From Chelonoidis abingdonii (taxonomy: Eukaryota; Chordata; Testudines; Testudinidae): 64,000 nucleotides of DNA. A program made the position numbers and the translations under genes. The notes under the pieces were generated by a model. It worked only from the letters and a program-made list of their open reading frames with translations. It did no database searches and had not been told where the DNA came from. Shown piece after piece: positions 24,200 to 36,906 of this stretch (its first letter is position 1; each line of letters starts with the position of its first letter). The stretch is from contig NC_133773.1 of the NCBI RefSeq assembly GCF_003597395.2, forward strand, positions 70,662,088 through 70,726,087, written 5' to 3'.

Positions 24200-26680
24200 C
24201 AGGAGAGTAAAGGGAAATAAGCCCCTTCCTACTTTGTGCAGCCATATTAGTATGGTTCCCTAAATCATAGTTCCAGGCAAAGAAGACTAGATTAAGAGTG
24301 CCACTGACATTGTAAAAATGGTGCCTGTCCAGATTTTCCATTATTTGTCTTACATCTTGCAATGCTCAGTCACAGGTATGACAAAATCCCTATGTAACGT
24401 CAAAGTTCTGAAGATACAGTAAACTATTGACACCAGCTCAGTAGATTTATTTAAAGTTCTGTAAAGATACAGTATTTTCTTCTGTTATGCTTCATGCATA
24501 AAGAATACATGTGGCTGCTCAGACTATATTGATTCTACCTGTTCTATATATGTTAATGATCAATAAGATAGCAAGGACAGCAATAGGAATCTATTTAAAA
24601 TGTTTAACAATTCATACATTTCTATTAGTAACACAATAACCTACTCAAAATAAAGCCAGTATGTCATAGACAATACAATTTAATGTATTCCACATAGAGC
24701 CCAACTGAAAATGTCGCTATCTTCTACGATACAAAACTAAGCTGAAGGTTGCTTAGTTCTGATTTGTATACAATGTGTGTAAAACATGCTCAAAAATTAT
24801 GGACGTTCCAACATTAACAATACTAAAACAAAAACCAGAAATGTAATTTCAAAAAAAGAAAGTAACATGGACAATACATACAGGTGGATAAAAATATAAT
24901 CTTATGATCATTGTTTTTCTAATTAAAAAGTTAAACTCTTCTATATAGCTAGAAAAAAATAAGGTCACACTGATCCCATGAACCTTTTCAAACAAAGATC
25001 CGTTCTTGATTTTGGCCTGTAGGACCATCCGTAGGACGGTTTCACAATCTGATACTAGGAACAAATCTGTAGTCACCTAGTAAGGAGCTTTTGAGGGGTG
25101 AAAGAAGCAGAAAGAAAAAAAGATGATAGAGAATATTTAGTCCTCCAGCAGATGGATGGAAGATTTCCCTCTGCTCAGTCAGGTAAAGGAGATACAACCC
25201 CAATGTTTTTTATTTCAGAGGGTAAGTTCAAATGGCAAAGAAAAACAGGAGGAATTTTCTGAGGCATAAGCCAAAGTCAGAGAAGGTCACCAGAAGTCTA
25301 TTCTCACACTGCCTGACTCATCTTCTATTTGGTTTGTTCCAGCTGAACCAAACTACATTACCCCGGTGGCTAGGTTCTCTGGCATTCTCTATAGTGACTG
25401 CTGACACTGCTTGGAAAGGGCTTTGACTTTCTCTTGCTAACTTCCTTCAAGGTAAGGGGTAGGAAGATGGCAACTTGGGGGAGCATAGGTATCTGTTGGA
25501 ATGTAGGCCAGTGGGAACAGCAGCAGCTCAGGTTGTAAACTTAGTCTGTTATTTCCAGACACAAAAGTATTCAAACTCAGCCTCATCTCATGTTGATTTT
25601 TGTCAACTCTCTATACACCTAGTCTTTTCAATTTTGTCACGTTTAACTGTTCCCAGTGTTCATAGAGCAGGACAAACTGAGTGTTATTTTACAGAAATAT
25701 ATGAGAAAAGCACCCCGGAAGAAGACTGTTAGGGGAGATAAAAGAAACGGATCTCAATATTTTTGAATTTATGCTCAGCACTGCATAGATTCACAGGCAG
25801 TGGATTTTGGCGGAGGGGAAGAAGAGAGAGGGATGAGGGACAATTGGATCCTCCTCTCTTGCAGTCCTGAACAAGAGCCAGACACCCCACACTTGTGCAC
25901 AGATCAAGGTCTACACAAACCCAGAACTCAGAGCAGCAACTAATCTCTCAGAAAAGATCAGGAAGAGATCAAAACACACCCTCTCCCTTCTCTGCAACAG
26001 CAAGCAAAGCTAGCTTGGCATTGAAAGAAATTCATCCTTTTTAAAAGGGCATAACTGCAAGCTTACTCGTCCTGTGCTTCCTAGAGCACTGGAAGGTATC
26101 TACTTCCGGGAGTTTCTACTGAGGCTGTGCAGCTCTCTACTATTTCAATGCAGAGATGGCATAGAACACATTACATTGTTCATAATGGTGGGTGAGAAAG
26201 TGTGGAAAGTTGCCAAATATTAAATTTAATATACATTTCTGTGCAAAATTTGCATTTTTTCATTTTTTAAATCTTGGAAATTCTTGTTGTTCCACCTTAA
26301 TTAAACAACTACAAAGACTTGTGCATGTGTCTAATACCACTGTCTTTAATGGCACTATCCACTTAGAATTAGGCATATGCATAATTCTCTGCAGAGCCTA
26401 AATTAGACTTACTGTTTAAAATCTTGATAAAATGCAAAAGATTGTAATTCAAATAGTGTAAAATACAGAAGATTTCATTAATTAAGAGTGTTTTTTTCTT
26501 TTTTTTTTTTTGTCGTCTTCTGGTCAGAGATTTTAATGGGTGCCAAGACTTCAGTGTGCTCCATTCAAATAGGTACATATTTTTAAATATTAATAAAAAT
26601 GCTCATCTAACATAATTAGAGCATGGGTCAGGGCTCTGAATTGCTGTACATTTAGTTCTTTTCACTAATGTTATTTAACC
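24200..26680. other. Intronic sequence, nothing recognised
   Basis: AT-rich, no coding pattern. There is a T-rich tract at about 26490-26511. Confidence 0.5.
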
Positions 26681-26689
26681 ACTCCACTT

Positions 26690-29600
26690 CTATTCACAGT
26701 AATATGTGGCTATTCAACATCTTGACAGATGAAAGTAGACCAGACAAAGTCAGTCTATCAGTGGCACTTATTAAATGACAAGCCATCTCACAGTGGCTGC
26801 AGATCCACTCACCAGATAGAAGTTGAAGCACACTCTGCTTCCTGTGTTGCCTGTAGGCCTCAGCCTGGTCTCTCTGATGGCTCTTAAAGGTGATGGCACC
26901 ATTCTTAACCTGGCTTCTCCAAACTGAATGACTTTGGGCAGGTTTCTCCCAGTTGTCAGTGGGATGCTGAATTTCTTGAGGTCTTGCTTCATCTTGTTGC
27001 TGTATGGGAGCTTTGGCCTTCCTCTGCATCGTGGGTGGTTCTTATGATGGCCACGGAGCACAGCCTTCATCAGACAATCCTGAGGCATGTGCTCCATGTG
27101 TCTCAATCAGTGAAGCCTGTGAATGTCCAGCATAGTCTGCACAGACTGCAGGTCGGCTCTCTCAAGGTCTCATTATTGGTGATCTGTTGTTTCCAAGTAA
27201 CTCTGAGGATTTTTCTAAGACAGTGGAGGTGGAAACTGTTCAATCTCCTTGCCTGCTTGGAGTAGGTGACTCAGTTTTCACATCCGTAAAGGAGGGTACT
27301 GAGGACACAAGCCTGATAAACCAGACACCTGTGTGTTCAGGCTTAGCAATTTGTTGTTTCAAAACACATGAGGTAAGTTTGCTAAAGGTAACATAAGCTT
27401 TGCAGATTCTACATCAAGTTCCCTATCAAGGTTACGTAAGCTGGTAATAATTGAGCCAAGATAGCAGAAGTGATCCATGTTGTCCAGAGCTTCATTATTG
27501 ACAAGGTACCAGAACTCCACCTAAAAATCTAACTATTTTCTTGATACTGATTACCATACCAAACTTGGCGCATGCATCAAAATACTTGTTCATCGTGACC
27601 TGCAGTTCATCAGATAATTTAGACATGAATGCAGCATCAACTGTGAAAAGGAAATCCTGAATAGTAAGCTGGGTGACGTGCCTTCTGTGCTGGAATCATC
27701 TGATGTTATTTATCTGATGTTAAACAAGCTGTTGGCCATCCTCATGAATTAGATGCCAGATTGATCATTTCCAAAGGCATACTTAAGAAGAATAGAGAAG
27801 ATACCAAGCTAGCGGACACTAAGACACAGCCTTGCTTCATACCAGCATCAATACTAAACTTGGATGATGTTTCATTTTCATATTGGATGGTTGTCTTCGT
27901 TCTCTCGTGGAACTCTTGAATAGGGAAAGCACCTTTTGTGGACAGCTAATTTTCAACAGGATCTTATAGATGACATTCCTGCTAACCATGTCAAAGGACA
28001 TTTGTAGGTCAATGAATGCTACAGAGAGAGGTGTCTGTTGTGCATGGTTTTTTTCTTGCAAACAAGCGCAATATGAAGGACATATCAGTCATGGAGCGTT
28101 CATCTCTGAACCCACTCTGGCTCTCAGGGTAGACTCAGCAAGGACTTGGGGTCTTTTCAATATGACCCTTGCAAGGACCTTGTCGACCATGCTGAACAAA
28201 GATCTCTCTTGATAACTGTTGCAGTCTCCTCTGTCCCCTTTATTTCTATATAGCGTAACTATCTTTGCATCTTTCAGTTCCTGGGGCATATGGGTTTCTT
28301 ATGCAGAGAAGTGCATAGATGTCATTTGCAAACTTTTTCCCCCTTGCCCTTAGGAGCTCAGGAGGTAATTGGTCATTGCCTGCTGCTTGCTTTTCCAGTT
28401 GCAATCTCTTTGATAGCCTTCTCTACTTCTTCAAGAGTCAGTATTTGGTCCAGTTCCTGCACTGTTGGAAGCTGGGAAATGGCAGCTAAGGCAGTATCAC
28501 AGACAATGTCATTCTTTCAACAGAGTTCTTTGTAATCCTCAGTCCGTCAGTCAAGCTGTTTTTGCCTGTCAGTCAATATGGTACCATCTTTTGCTTTCAT
28601 GTTTTTGTTCTTTTACCAAGTGGACCAAGTACTCCTTCAATTCTGTTATAGGTACTATGGAACGTCCCTCTTTCAAAACAGATCTAAATAATTTTGCATA
28701 GGTTTTACCAGTATTTCTGGGCATATTCTCTGGTGCATTCTGAACCACAGCCTTAGCCTCCTTAAACTTGAGAGTTCTGAGCTTCATTGGTTGTTGAAGT
28801 AGACTTAGGAGAGCTTGCTTTTTCTTTTCTATAAGTGGGAGTAGCAGATGTTCAGATGCTGCAAACCAGTCAATGTTTTTTCTTTGTTGTTCCAAGGACA
28901 TCCTTGACAGCAGCCAGCATCTTATTCTTAAAATTTTCTCCCAAGGGGTCAGAATCAGGTTGATCATTTTCAAAAACAAGCTCAAGTGCACACTGGAAAT
29001 TTGTACAAGTGTCAGAATTCTTCATATTAGTGATGTTGAGGTGAGGTTTACCTTTTGACTTCACAGAACAGATCTTTTTAAGGATGTAATTGGAGCTTGG
29101 CCCTAACAACAGCATGATCAGTGTCACAATCAGCACTATGCATTGATTGAACATATAATATATCGTGAATGTTTATAGGATGGATCGGAATAAGGTTAAA
29201 CTTATGCCATGATCCTGAGCAACGGTGCCTTCATGTGACCTTGCTGCAGCTGCTGATGGCAAAATAGGCATTTGAGACTACAATCTCAAAAGAGGCACAA
29301 AGTTGGCCGTTTTTGAAGAGGCTACCTGTGCTGTGTTTATCAATGATGTGTCCCCAGTGCTCCAAATCCTCACCCCCCACACACGCTGAAATCACCGAGA
29401 AGAGTGAGTCTGCTTTTTGTGGGAACACTCTCAACTATTTGTTCCAGCTGAGACCAAAACTCATTTTTTTATTGTTTGGAATAATCAAGTGTTGGGTTTT
29501 TTTATTGGACAGAAGGGTCAGGATTCTCAAGTTCACGTTCACATCTAGCCACATGATCCTCTCACTGATAGGTTCTGGAGGGGTATATGCACCGAGGACA

Positions 29601-29830
29601 AACTTCTTGACAGCAAATCCAACACTACCTATCCTTGGTTCATTGTCAGGTTTCCCAGATCAGCAGAAGTGATAATTTACTTCATCTAGTGATCCAATTT
29701 CCAAAAGCCTTGTCTCACTGAAGGCTGTAATATCAATTACGACTGTTTTCCAAAGTTCATAGTCTTCAAGGTCAAGTCCAGTTAACACAGTGCAAATGTT
29801 TCAACAAACAATGATTAGTTTAGAGCCACA
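26690..29830 (-). pseudogene. Non-LTR retrotransposon (LINE) polyprotein relic: endonuclease + reverse transcriptase
   Basis: On the minus strand the pieces occur in the right order but are broken by stops and frameshifts. 29830-29230 looks like an AP-type endonuclease (SETRLLEIGSL, SGKPDNEPRIGSVGFAVK, a GDFNARVG-like stretch reading VISACVG). 29150-28570 is the linker before the reverse transcriptase. 28289-27840 is the polymerase, with AFIDLQMSFDMVSR where active LINEs have DLxKAFDxVxR. 27270-26694 is the C-terminal region (RRLNSFHLHCLRKIL, CRGRPKL, then GEWICSHCEMAC, like a CxxC finger). Clade not assigned. No intact frame longer than about 140 codons remains, so it is inactive. Confidence 0.88.
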
Positions 29831-30780
29831 AAAGAAGGAGGAAGAAAGAAGCTTCTTTATCTCATCTTATCTAGGGTCTTTCCCAGATTGGTGCAAGGAG
29901 GCCATCCCTAAATAGGGCTGCTTGGACAACTAAGCTGCTGCCAAAGGTCTGAGTCCTTCCCTATCAGAACAAGCAACCATCGAGCACAGACTCTTGATGT
30001 GCACACCTAAGCAAAATAAAGAAGGAAGGGGTTGCCAAAGGCCTTCCACCTTCTCTGCTGGCAGGAACTATAGAACTCCAATGGCAAGACAAAGATCAAG
30101 ACCAGGGGGTGGTCAAACTTATTGGCCCTCCGAAGCACACACAACAATCTTCAGAAGTTCGAGAGTCGGGGGCACACCTGTTGGGACTTGGAGTTTCAGC
30201 CCCATGGGAGGTGCCTGACGGGACTCGGGGCTTCAGCCTTGCTCCTTCCCTGAGACCCCTCTTCCTGATGGGCAGAAGCCCACACACCTCACCATCCCTC
30301 TGCATTGCAGAGGTCCTGAGCTTCTCCACCCTGGTCTGGTATGTGGAGAATGTGGGGTAGGGTGGGGAGCTCCATGAACCGCACTTTAATGGTAAAATAA
30401 CCACATGTGGCTCACAAACCACAGTTTGGCCACCCCTGGTCAAGATGATTGGGATAAGCCTGATGCAGCTTCTAGCCAGAACACTACTCTGAATTGAAAA
30501 AAGCACCCACCTTATCACAGCCACAACTACCCCATTTCTGGATGGGTATTGTGCCAAAACTGTGGATACAGCTGGCCAACAAAAACTCAGGCTCATCCAT
30601 CTTTCTGGGGACATTTTCTACATCCATGGGTTTCCTCTATTCCACCCACAGGCACTCCATTGGAACTTCTCAAGGGGATACAGGTTTATTAACCAGTGCC
30701 AATCACCCACTGTTGCATCGCTGGCTACACAGTCTACATATTCAGTGGTAAATCCCACAAAAGGATTCAATTCTGCTTAA
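29831..30780 (-). mobile_element. Probable 5' flank of the LINE, interrupted
   Basis: Moderately GC-rich sequence that continues from the endonuclease end of the LINE, with GGGCTGCTTGGACAACTAAG and similar phrases. It is interrupted by the hAT-like element at 30103-30438. Whether all of it belongs to the LINE is inference. Confidence 0.4.
30103..30438. mobile_element. Nonautonomous hAT-like element, complete
   Basis: The left end CAGGGGGTGGTCAAACTT and the right end (reverse complement) CAGGGGTGGCCAAACTGTGG are inverted repeats. Flanking octamers ATCAAGAC (30095-30102) and GTCAAGAT (30439-30446) agree at 6 of 8 positions and fit the hAT form nTnnnnAn. No transposase. Confidence 0.82.
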
Positions 30781-30789
30781 ATTGTAAGG

Positions 30790-31870
30790 AACATATTCTT
30801 CCCTAATTTTCACATTCTGTAGTCATGGACAAATACAAATAGTGAGTACAAAGTGGGTGCACAACACTTCCCGTATTTTCCACTCAGGTTTGTGCTAGAA
30901 TTTTACTCACTCTACACTAATTTTGCCATGATGTAAATAAATAATAAGGCAAAATCAGGCCATACATCTCCAGTAGTCCACAAGAAACATGGTGTCTTCA
31001 TGAATCAAGAAATGAATTAATATGCATCCTGATATACAGTGCTGCCACTAAACTGATGTTATGAAGATGATTTAAATTCTTGTCCAAATCTCTTTATCTT
31101 GCTCCATAGGCTAGCTAGGGACAGAAATGGTGCAAAGACAATCCGTTGAGACCCAAGGAGGTCAGAGTTCCTTGCTTCCTTTTCAAACACCTATCTTTGG
31201 ACAATACAAAATGCAAATACAGTGCTTGAAAAACTCCTAAGGGGTGGTTGATCCAATGGAAAGTCTGAGGATAGACTGCAAGAGGGAGAGACAGAATGGA
31301 GAGAAAACAGGGGGATGCCAAAGAAACACTTCCTCATAAGAAAAAAAAAGATCAATATTTCGATTATATTTACATCAGTGTGGTCTAATTTGACTGTATT
31401 GCAGGGCTGTTTTTTGTTTGTTTGTTTTTTTTTAAATCAATCTATGGAGAAAGACTGAATCTTCAAAGTACAATGAATAAAACTTTCAAGGCACTCACTG
31501 CTTGACTTCACAATATTCCTCATTTCTTATCTCGGGTTTACAGTTTAGTTGTTAATATCTCATCTAAATGTCTCCCCCTCCCACCTCACTTTATTATACA
31601 ATTATAAGTCTCTTCTGTTGTGAAATGAAACTTGTTTCATTTTATTGATGAATGTATTTAGTCCTTTTTTCATCCCTTGATCCTCATTCCTTCTGAGCTC
31701 AGCCACCTGGCAGTTTCACCACGGCTTTAGTTGTATGTTATTATGGTGTTTAAACTGTTTGAATTTAGTATATTTAAATACAAGTGCAGACACTTCTGAC
31801 TTCATAGTGATATACTGCAAAGTACCTTAAAAAAATCTCACTTTTATATAGAAATATAGTTACTACTATG
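30790..31870. other. Intronic sequence, nothing recognised
   Basis: AT-rich, with a T-run near 31424 and an A-run near 31340; no repeat family or coding pattern seen. Confidence 0.5.
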
Positions 31871-31884
31871 TCAGAGCCTCTTGG

Positions 31885-32490
31885 CAGTACATTTCAAGAT
31901 GTGATAAAGGAGGGATGGGAATAAGGGTTGAGGTCCAAAAGCAGGGATCCAGAGGGGGACACTGAGCAGAGAACCCAGACAGTAGCCACTACTCCTCTAA
32001 GGCATCCAGTGGACCAGTGGATGCAGCCCAGAGGAACTCTGCCCAGAGATGTGATTTCAGCATGGATCTGAAGTAGGCCCTGCAATCACGGGGCACCCTC
32101 CTCCTGTCCAGCTCCGTCTTCCTGGTATGCTGGACCGCCAACTTGGCCAGTGCCAAGAGGTCTCACAACTTCATGAGGACACAGATAGGGTGTACATAAA
32201 TCAGGAGGTGCAGGGAAAAGTGCAGCCAGAAGGAGGAGGAGGTTCTAGAGGACCTGTAAGAGGGGCTGCAACCTAGTGCACTCAATGTAAATGTGCGCCA
32301 GGGTTCCTCTCTTGCTGCAGAAAGTGCTGAGGCTGTGCCAAGTACATGCCTGTGCTCGCAACTCCATGAAGGAGCCACCAAATAATATTTCTAGTGGGCC
32401 ATGGGACCCGGGTGGAACATAGACTGGCCTAGGCCCAGGATTCCGCACCCTCCTTGGGTGGTAAGGGTCCTGCCACTTGCTGTAGGGGCA
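31885..32490 (-). pseudogene. Tx1-like LINE, C-terminal fragment
   Basis: Minus-strand readings in several frames follow the C-terminal end of Tx1-type LINE polyproteins: LFHPGP, then CSKRGTLAHIYIECTRLQPL (the usual ...TVxHxFxECxRLxPL block), FWLHFSLHLLIYVHP, LAKLAVQHTRKTEL and finally VLCSVSPSGSLLL. The frame shifts at least twice. Only the distal end of the element is present, as is usual for 5'-truncated LINEs. Confidence 0.8.
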
Positions 32491-32529
32491 GGATATGAGA
32501 GTTTGGAATGAGTGTAGCGAATGAGGCAG

Positions 32530-32660
32530 AAGATTACATGAAAAGAATGCATGGTCTCATGATGAGTAAGGCAGCTGAATAATTCCCTGGATAACTGGAT
32601 TCTATTCCTGCCAGAGTTCCTAAGCAATGCTGGGCAAGTAATGCCAAACTTTTCTTAGGG
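32530..32660 (+). mobile_element. SINE fragment
   Basis: GGATTCTATTCCTGCCAGAG and TGCTGGGCAAGTAATGCC match the middle of turtle tRNA-derived SINEs (compare CTGGGCAAGTCATTTAGCC at 60247-60265). Confidence 0.5.
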
Positions 32661-32989
32661 GGTTGCTAATTGTGTGTTCTCAAATTTTTTTGGTGCCCTT
32701 CTTAAGACCTTTGGGCCTGATTTGCACAAGTTCTGAGCGTTCACAACTGCAACTGAAGTCAACGGGAGCTGTGATGTGAACTTTTAGACCCATCATGTAG
32801 ACCTATACCACTTCAGCTCACTAAACACCTGGTTGCAGTAATATGTTGTAATCTCCATCTGGATCAGCACTAGATAGGGATGAGTCACACTTTTGTCTGT
32901 GGATTTCACAGCTATTTGCTGAGAGCAGAGGAATGAAATCTCAGGGTCCATCTAGCCTTGGGAGGGGAATATGCTCTAGTCAGCACAGG

Positions 32990-33560
32990 CTCTTCTACCC
33001 ATTCCATCATCTACTTGACTGCTTCTTCTCTATCCCTTCCAACCTTCCGCTCTCTCGCATGTCATCCCAGTCCCATACTCCTCTTCTAGCCAGTCCTAGT
33101 TACCACTCCTCAAGCCTCTCATTGCAGTTCCAGTCTTTTCCCAGCCAATCTAGTCTCCCCCTCCAGACTCTGTCCCAGTCCAAATCTCTGCCCCACCATT
33201 CCTGATTCCATTCACCTTGCATAGCCATTCCTACTCTCTTGCCCCCCAGCTCTTCATCCAATCTCTCTCTCTCTCTCCTTCTACTGACTTCACTCTTCCC
33301 CCACCCCACCTACTGCCTCCCAGTCTTCCTCTCCAGGTTCCTCATCCAAACTCAGTGTCCTCCCCATTTCCTCCATGGCTCCTTATCCTAGTGTCTTTGC
33401 CCCTTTCCACATTTATCTACCTGGATCCCAATCCCATTCTCCATATCCACCAAGTATCATCTTTCCCCGCAGCCTGCAGTCTCAGTTCCTCCCGAGGCTC
33501 CTTGTTCCATTCAACTCTCCTCACCTGCTCTGGCTCTTGTCTCCTCTGCATTTGAATTAG
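32990..33560 (+). repeat. Pyrimidine-rich imperfect repeat array
   Basis: Nearly pure C/T on the plus strand, built from diverged units like CCAGTC, CCTCCAGACTC and CCTCATCC. It leads into the repeat at 33810-34290. Long open frames here on both strands follow from the skewed composition and are not genes. Confidence 0.75.
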
Positions 33561-33677
33561 GCAGCTTCTTCCTCCATTCTGCCTGGACCAAGTAGGGTGT
33601 GTGCGCCATTGAGAACACAGGAAATGAAGGCACTCTGCACTCAAGTGTCAGTGCTTGGACCTGGCATGATCCCCAGC

Positions 33678-33801
33678 TAGGGTGACCAGATGTCCCAATT
33701 TTATAGGGACAGTCCTGATTTTTGGGTCTTTGTCTTATATAGACTCCTATTACCCCCCAAACCCTGTCCCAGTTTTTCATGTTTGCTGTCTGGTCACACT
33801 A
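33678..33801. mobile_element. 124-bp MITE, TAGGGTGACCA ends
   Basis: The left TAGGGTGACCAG and right (reverse complement) TAGTGTGACCAG are inverted repeats. Flanking octamers TCCCCAGC (33670-33677) and TCCTCAGC (33802-33809) match 7 of 8. A second copy is at 54849-54964. Confidence 0.8.
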
Positions 33802-33809
33802 TCCTCAGC

Positions 33810-34290
33810 AGACCAGAATGGCAATTGCTGCTAAAGTCCTGCTCAACCCAGGACTGGAGCATGATCAGTGTGCACAGAATCTTTGGAGATTTTTAGCTTC
33901 AAAGGTCTAGCAAGTTTCTACTTAGTATATGCAAACTGCAGTTTTTTCCAAAGGCTTATTTCTTGATCAGTTTTGAGTAGATTACATGGCAAAAAGCAAA
34001 TCACTGATGCAAAGGCCCCATTCCCAGTCAAGTTTCAGGTCCCTACTCCAAAGAACAGGGACACTAGAGAATTTCAAAGAAAATTTCACCTGAATTTAAC
34101 ACAGGAAAAGCCTGCATAGCCTTATTCTCAGAAGTGGCCAGATTATTTTGGCTGAAATTTTCCCAAACAATTCTGCCTGAGCCAAACACCCACAATGGAA
34201 AATTTCATCCCAAATGGTTAAAGATTAGCATACTAATGAGCAACTGAAAATGAGGTCTCTAAATGGAAAGCATCAAGTAACCTCGATAAT
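33810..34290 (+). repeat. Interspersed repeat, copy 1 of 2
   Basis: Aligns by eye with 37390-37870: CTACTCCAAAGAACAGGG against CTACTCCAAAGCACAGGG, and TTATTCTCAGAAGTGGCCAG against TAATTCTCAGAAATGGACTG. Both follow a pyrimidine-rich stretch. The family is unknown to me. Confidence 0.65.
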
Positions 34291-35191
34291 GAATGGTGCT
34301 ACCAGCCCCACCTATAAATTAAGATTTGTAAAGTCCTCTGATATTCTTTGCAGAGAAAGTTAGTGTTTTTTGTCTGTAATTAAGTCTAAGTTATTTAAGT
34401 TGCAAAGTCAAGCACTCAAAAGATAAGAAATGCCAGAATTAAAGTTGCCCACACAATGTTAATTCTGCCCCCATGCGCATATGCATTATGATGCAGTCTG
34501 ATTACAGTATCACATAATATTTTTTCTGCACAACTCTTCCTCATCTTGTGCACAGTATGGACTGTGAACTTGATGTGAATTGAAATCTTATCGAAATTTC
34601 ACTGTGTTGAGGCAAACAGGAACTCTTTCTAGAACATTAATATTAGCACATTAATGAAATACTTTTTAGATGACTGGTAACTAGTAATTACACAACTGCA
34701 AAAATGTTTCATGTTTGAAAGGTAGCTGTCATCTTTAATTGTAACTTATCTAGGTAATGAAACTTCTTTACAGGCCAGTAATTTATTATGTGGGAATTTA
34801 TTTTAAAATTAAACAGGGCATTCTGTATAGTTCTAATAAGAAAATGCACTCATGAGTAATTCAGTTCAGCTTCAGCTGATACTTTCTAGTGCATATGTTC
34901 CAAATGTTAAATTGGATTACATATGTCTGCATAGCAGAATTATTTGTCAAAGTGAATAATCTTTAGTTGGAACTACTGACCACTCATGTGGATGATGAAT
35001 CTAATGCTTGTCAGTGACAAAACTAGGGCAGAGAGAAGGGTACTCGTCCCCAGCTCCATGTCTATTCTCAGACCCTGCTCCTCAGCTCTAAACAAACTTT
35101 CCTGAATCTGGAGCTGGGGAATGAGTGATGCAGTGTGTCTGGAGCAGGGGAGTGGGAGACCCCTTAAGTCTCTGTCCCTCCAATATGCCTT

Positions 35192-35196
<5 letters not shown>

Positions 35197-35224
<28 letters not shown>
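35197..35224. repeat. Microsatellite (CA)n
   Basis: Twenty-eight bases of alternating A and C. Confidence 0.97.
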
Positions 35225-35641
35225 TCCTTCCATACTCCTCTGCACTACCACCACCTCCAGCCCCCACTCTAGCCCCTAACAATTAAAATGTAAGCAATTA
35301 AACAAAGGGGCTGTGAGTGTACAGAGATTTGGAACATCTCCTCCAACCTCACACAACTGTTTTCCTCTAAGAAAAACTCACACTTATCCCACTCATGCTT
35401 CCTTGCTCCAAGAGTTGTGGAGTCGAATATGTGAGTATCTTTGGATGTTTTGACTGTACATTATGTGAATTGAGATCATTCTGAATATCAGTGTTGTATA
35501 AACTGGCAATTGTATCTTTAGCATTTATGTTGAAAGCAAATTCACTTTCGCAACCTTAACTTTAAGTAAAATTTTTAGTAGAATTTAGAAGTAATTATGC
35601 CTATATATAATTCTTATAAGAGCCATGAGAAATGCATGAAT

Positions 35642-35777
35642 ATTTTTAATATAAAGTTTTGAGCTAAAAACCTCACTTAACCAACTGGAAATAATCCTCT
35701 CGATATCATAGCATCAGTAGTACTTGGACATTATTTCCAATCGATGACGTTTCTCGCTCAAAACTTTACATTAAAAA
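35642..35777. mobile_element. 136-bp fold-back (MITE-like) element
   Basis: The left arm ending AAAGTTTTGAGC (35642-35663) and the right arm starting GCTCAAAACTTT (35756-35777) pair at 21 of 22 positions. An inner pair GGAAATAAT / ATTATTTCC continues the fold. Confidence 0.65.
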
Positions 35778-36426
35778 AACATTAAATATGTTTGTGATGT
35801 TCTCAATGTGCTTATAAGACATACAGACATGTTTGTAGGTAACACACTTGATTAGTGTTTAGTGCAAAATTAGGAAAGATCATCTGATGCTGACAATAAA
35901 CAAGTTTTTAGGCTTTAAAGCAGAATTAAAACTGTAAAAGTGTGTATTAAAATTAAACATCCTCCAAAAGTTTTAAAAAAATTTTAGTTTATAATCAGCA
36001 TCAGCTGATGTTTCTTTTATTTTACACTAACCACTAATGCATGGTGCTACCTACTCATTCAATAAGAGTTTAGGTTAAAGCTATTTCAGCAGATTAGCAC
36101 TACTGTAAAATCAAAAACAAACAACAAAAAACACCTGGGGGGATACAAGTAATGTTTTGACTCAGGAAAAAAAAAAAAAAAAAAGAACATGTGCTTTTGA
36201 ACCAGGACCCCTAGCAATCAAAAGTCTATTGTGCTTGAAAGAGAACTGATGATACATTGCTTATAAAGCTATGACCCGGAGAAAGCAATTTACAATGCAC
36301 ACTGAAAATCTGTATAAACAATTCTCTTCCTGTTCTCAGGAAACTCATTCTCCTATATATCTCTTGGTCTTGCCAGCTTTCTTCAGCACAGTGTAGTGCA
36401 GCAATTTTAAAAAAGGGACTATAAAA

Positions 36427-36565
36427 TCAGGTCACCTAGTTTCTAATGCCATTTATTGTGTCACCTTGAGGAAGTCACTTAATTTTAGGTCTGCTTTTCA
36501 AAGATATTTAGGCACCTAAAGATGTAGGTAGGTGCTTAGTGGGATTTGTTAAAAGGAAGGGGTCT
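36427..36565 (+). repeat. SINE fragment joined to TTTAGGCACCTAAA palindromic repeat
   Basis: TGTCACCTTGAGGAAGTCAC resembles the middle of the turtle SINE. It passes at about 36493 into TTTCAAAGATATTTAGGCAC, CTAAAGATGTAGG, TAGGTGCTTAGTGGGATTT, a common turtle palindromic unit. Confidence 0.5.
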
Positions 36566-36906
36566 TTTATATTGTGTTCAGAATGTTTGACTAAAATAAT
36601 TTTCACTAGAAACACTTAATAAAGAAGTTGTTTTAACTTTAAAGTAGCAATAAAGGCATAATAAAGGCAAAATAATTCATAGTAAATATTCCCGTTTTAT
36701 GCTTCCTGTCCCCCAAGTATAGCCACATCAATACAGTTATCCAGTAACTATCTAAAAATATATCCATAAGGTTGCTGTGCTTGGGGTATGTGTGATTATG
36801 TATTTTGCTCTATATTACACACAAAGAACTATGTTAAAGAATATTATTGAGGTTGCAAAGTCAAGCACTCAAAAGTTTAGGAGCAAGAGGCTGACATTTC
36901 GTATCC

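Larger units (their letters stand above)
34300..36420. other. Intronic sequence with few features
   Basis: AT-rich; holds the CA microsatellite and fold-back listed separately and an A-run at 36167-36184. No coding pattern. Confidence 0.5.

Noticed and set aside
32933..33560. Long open frames on both strands, proline/serine-rich on one and Arg/Glu/Trp-rich on the other
   Set aside because: Direct result of a pyrimidine-rich array; no start context or splice structure.
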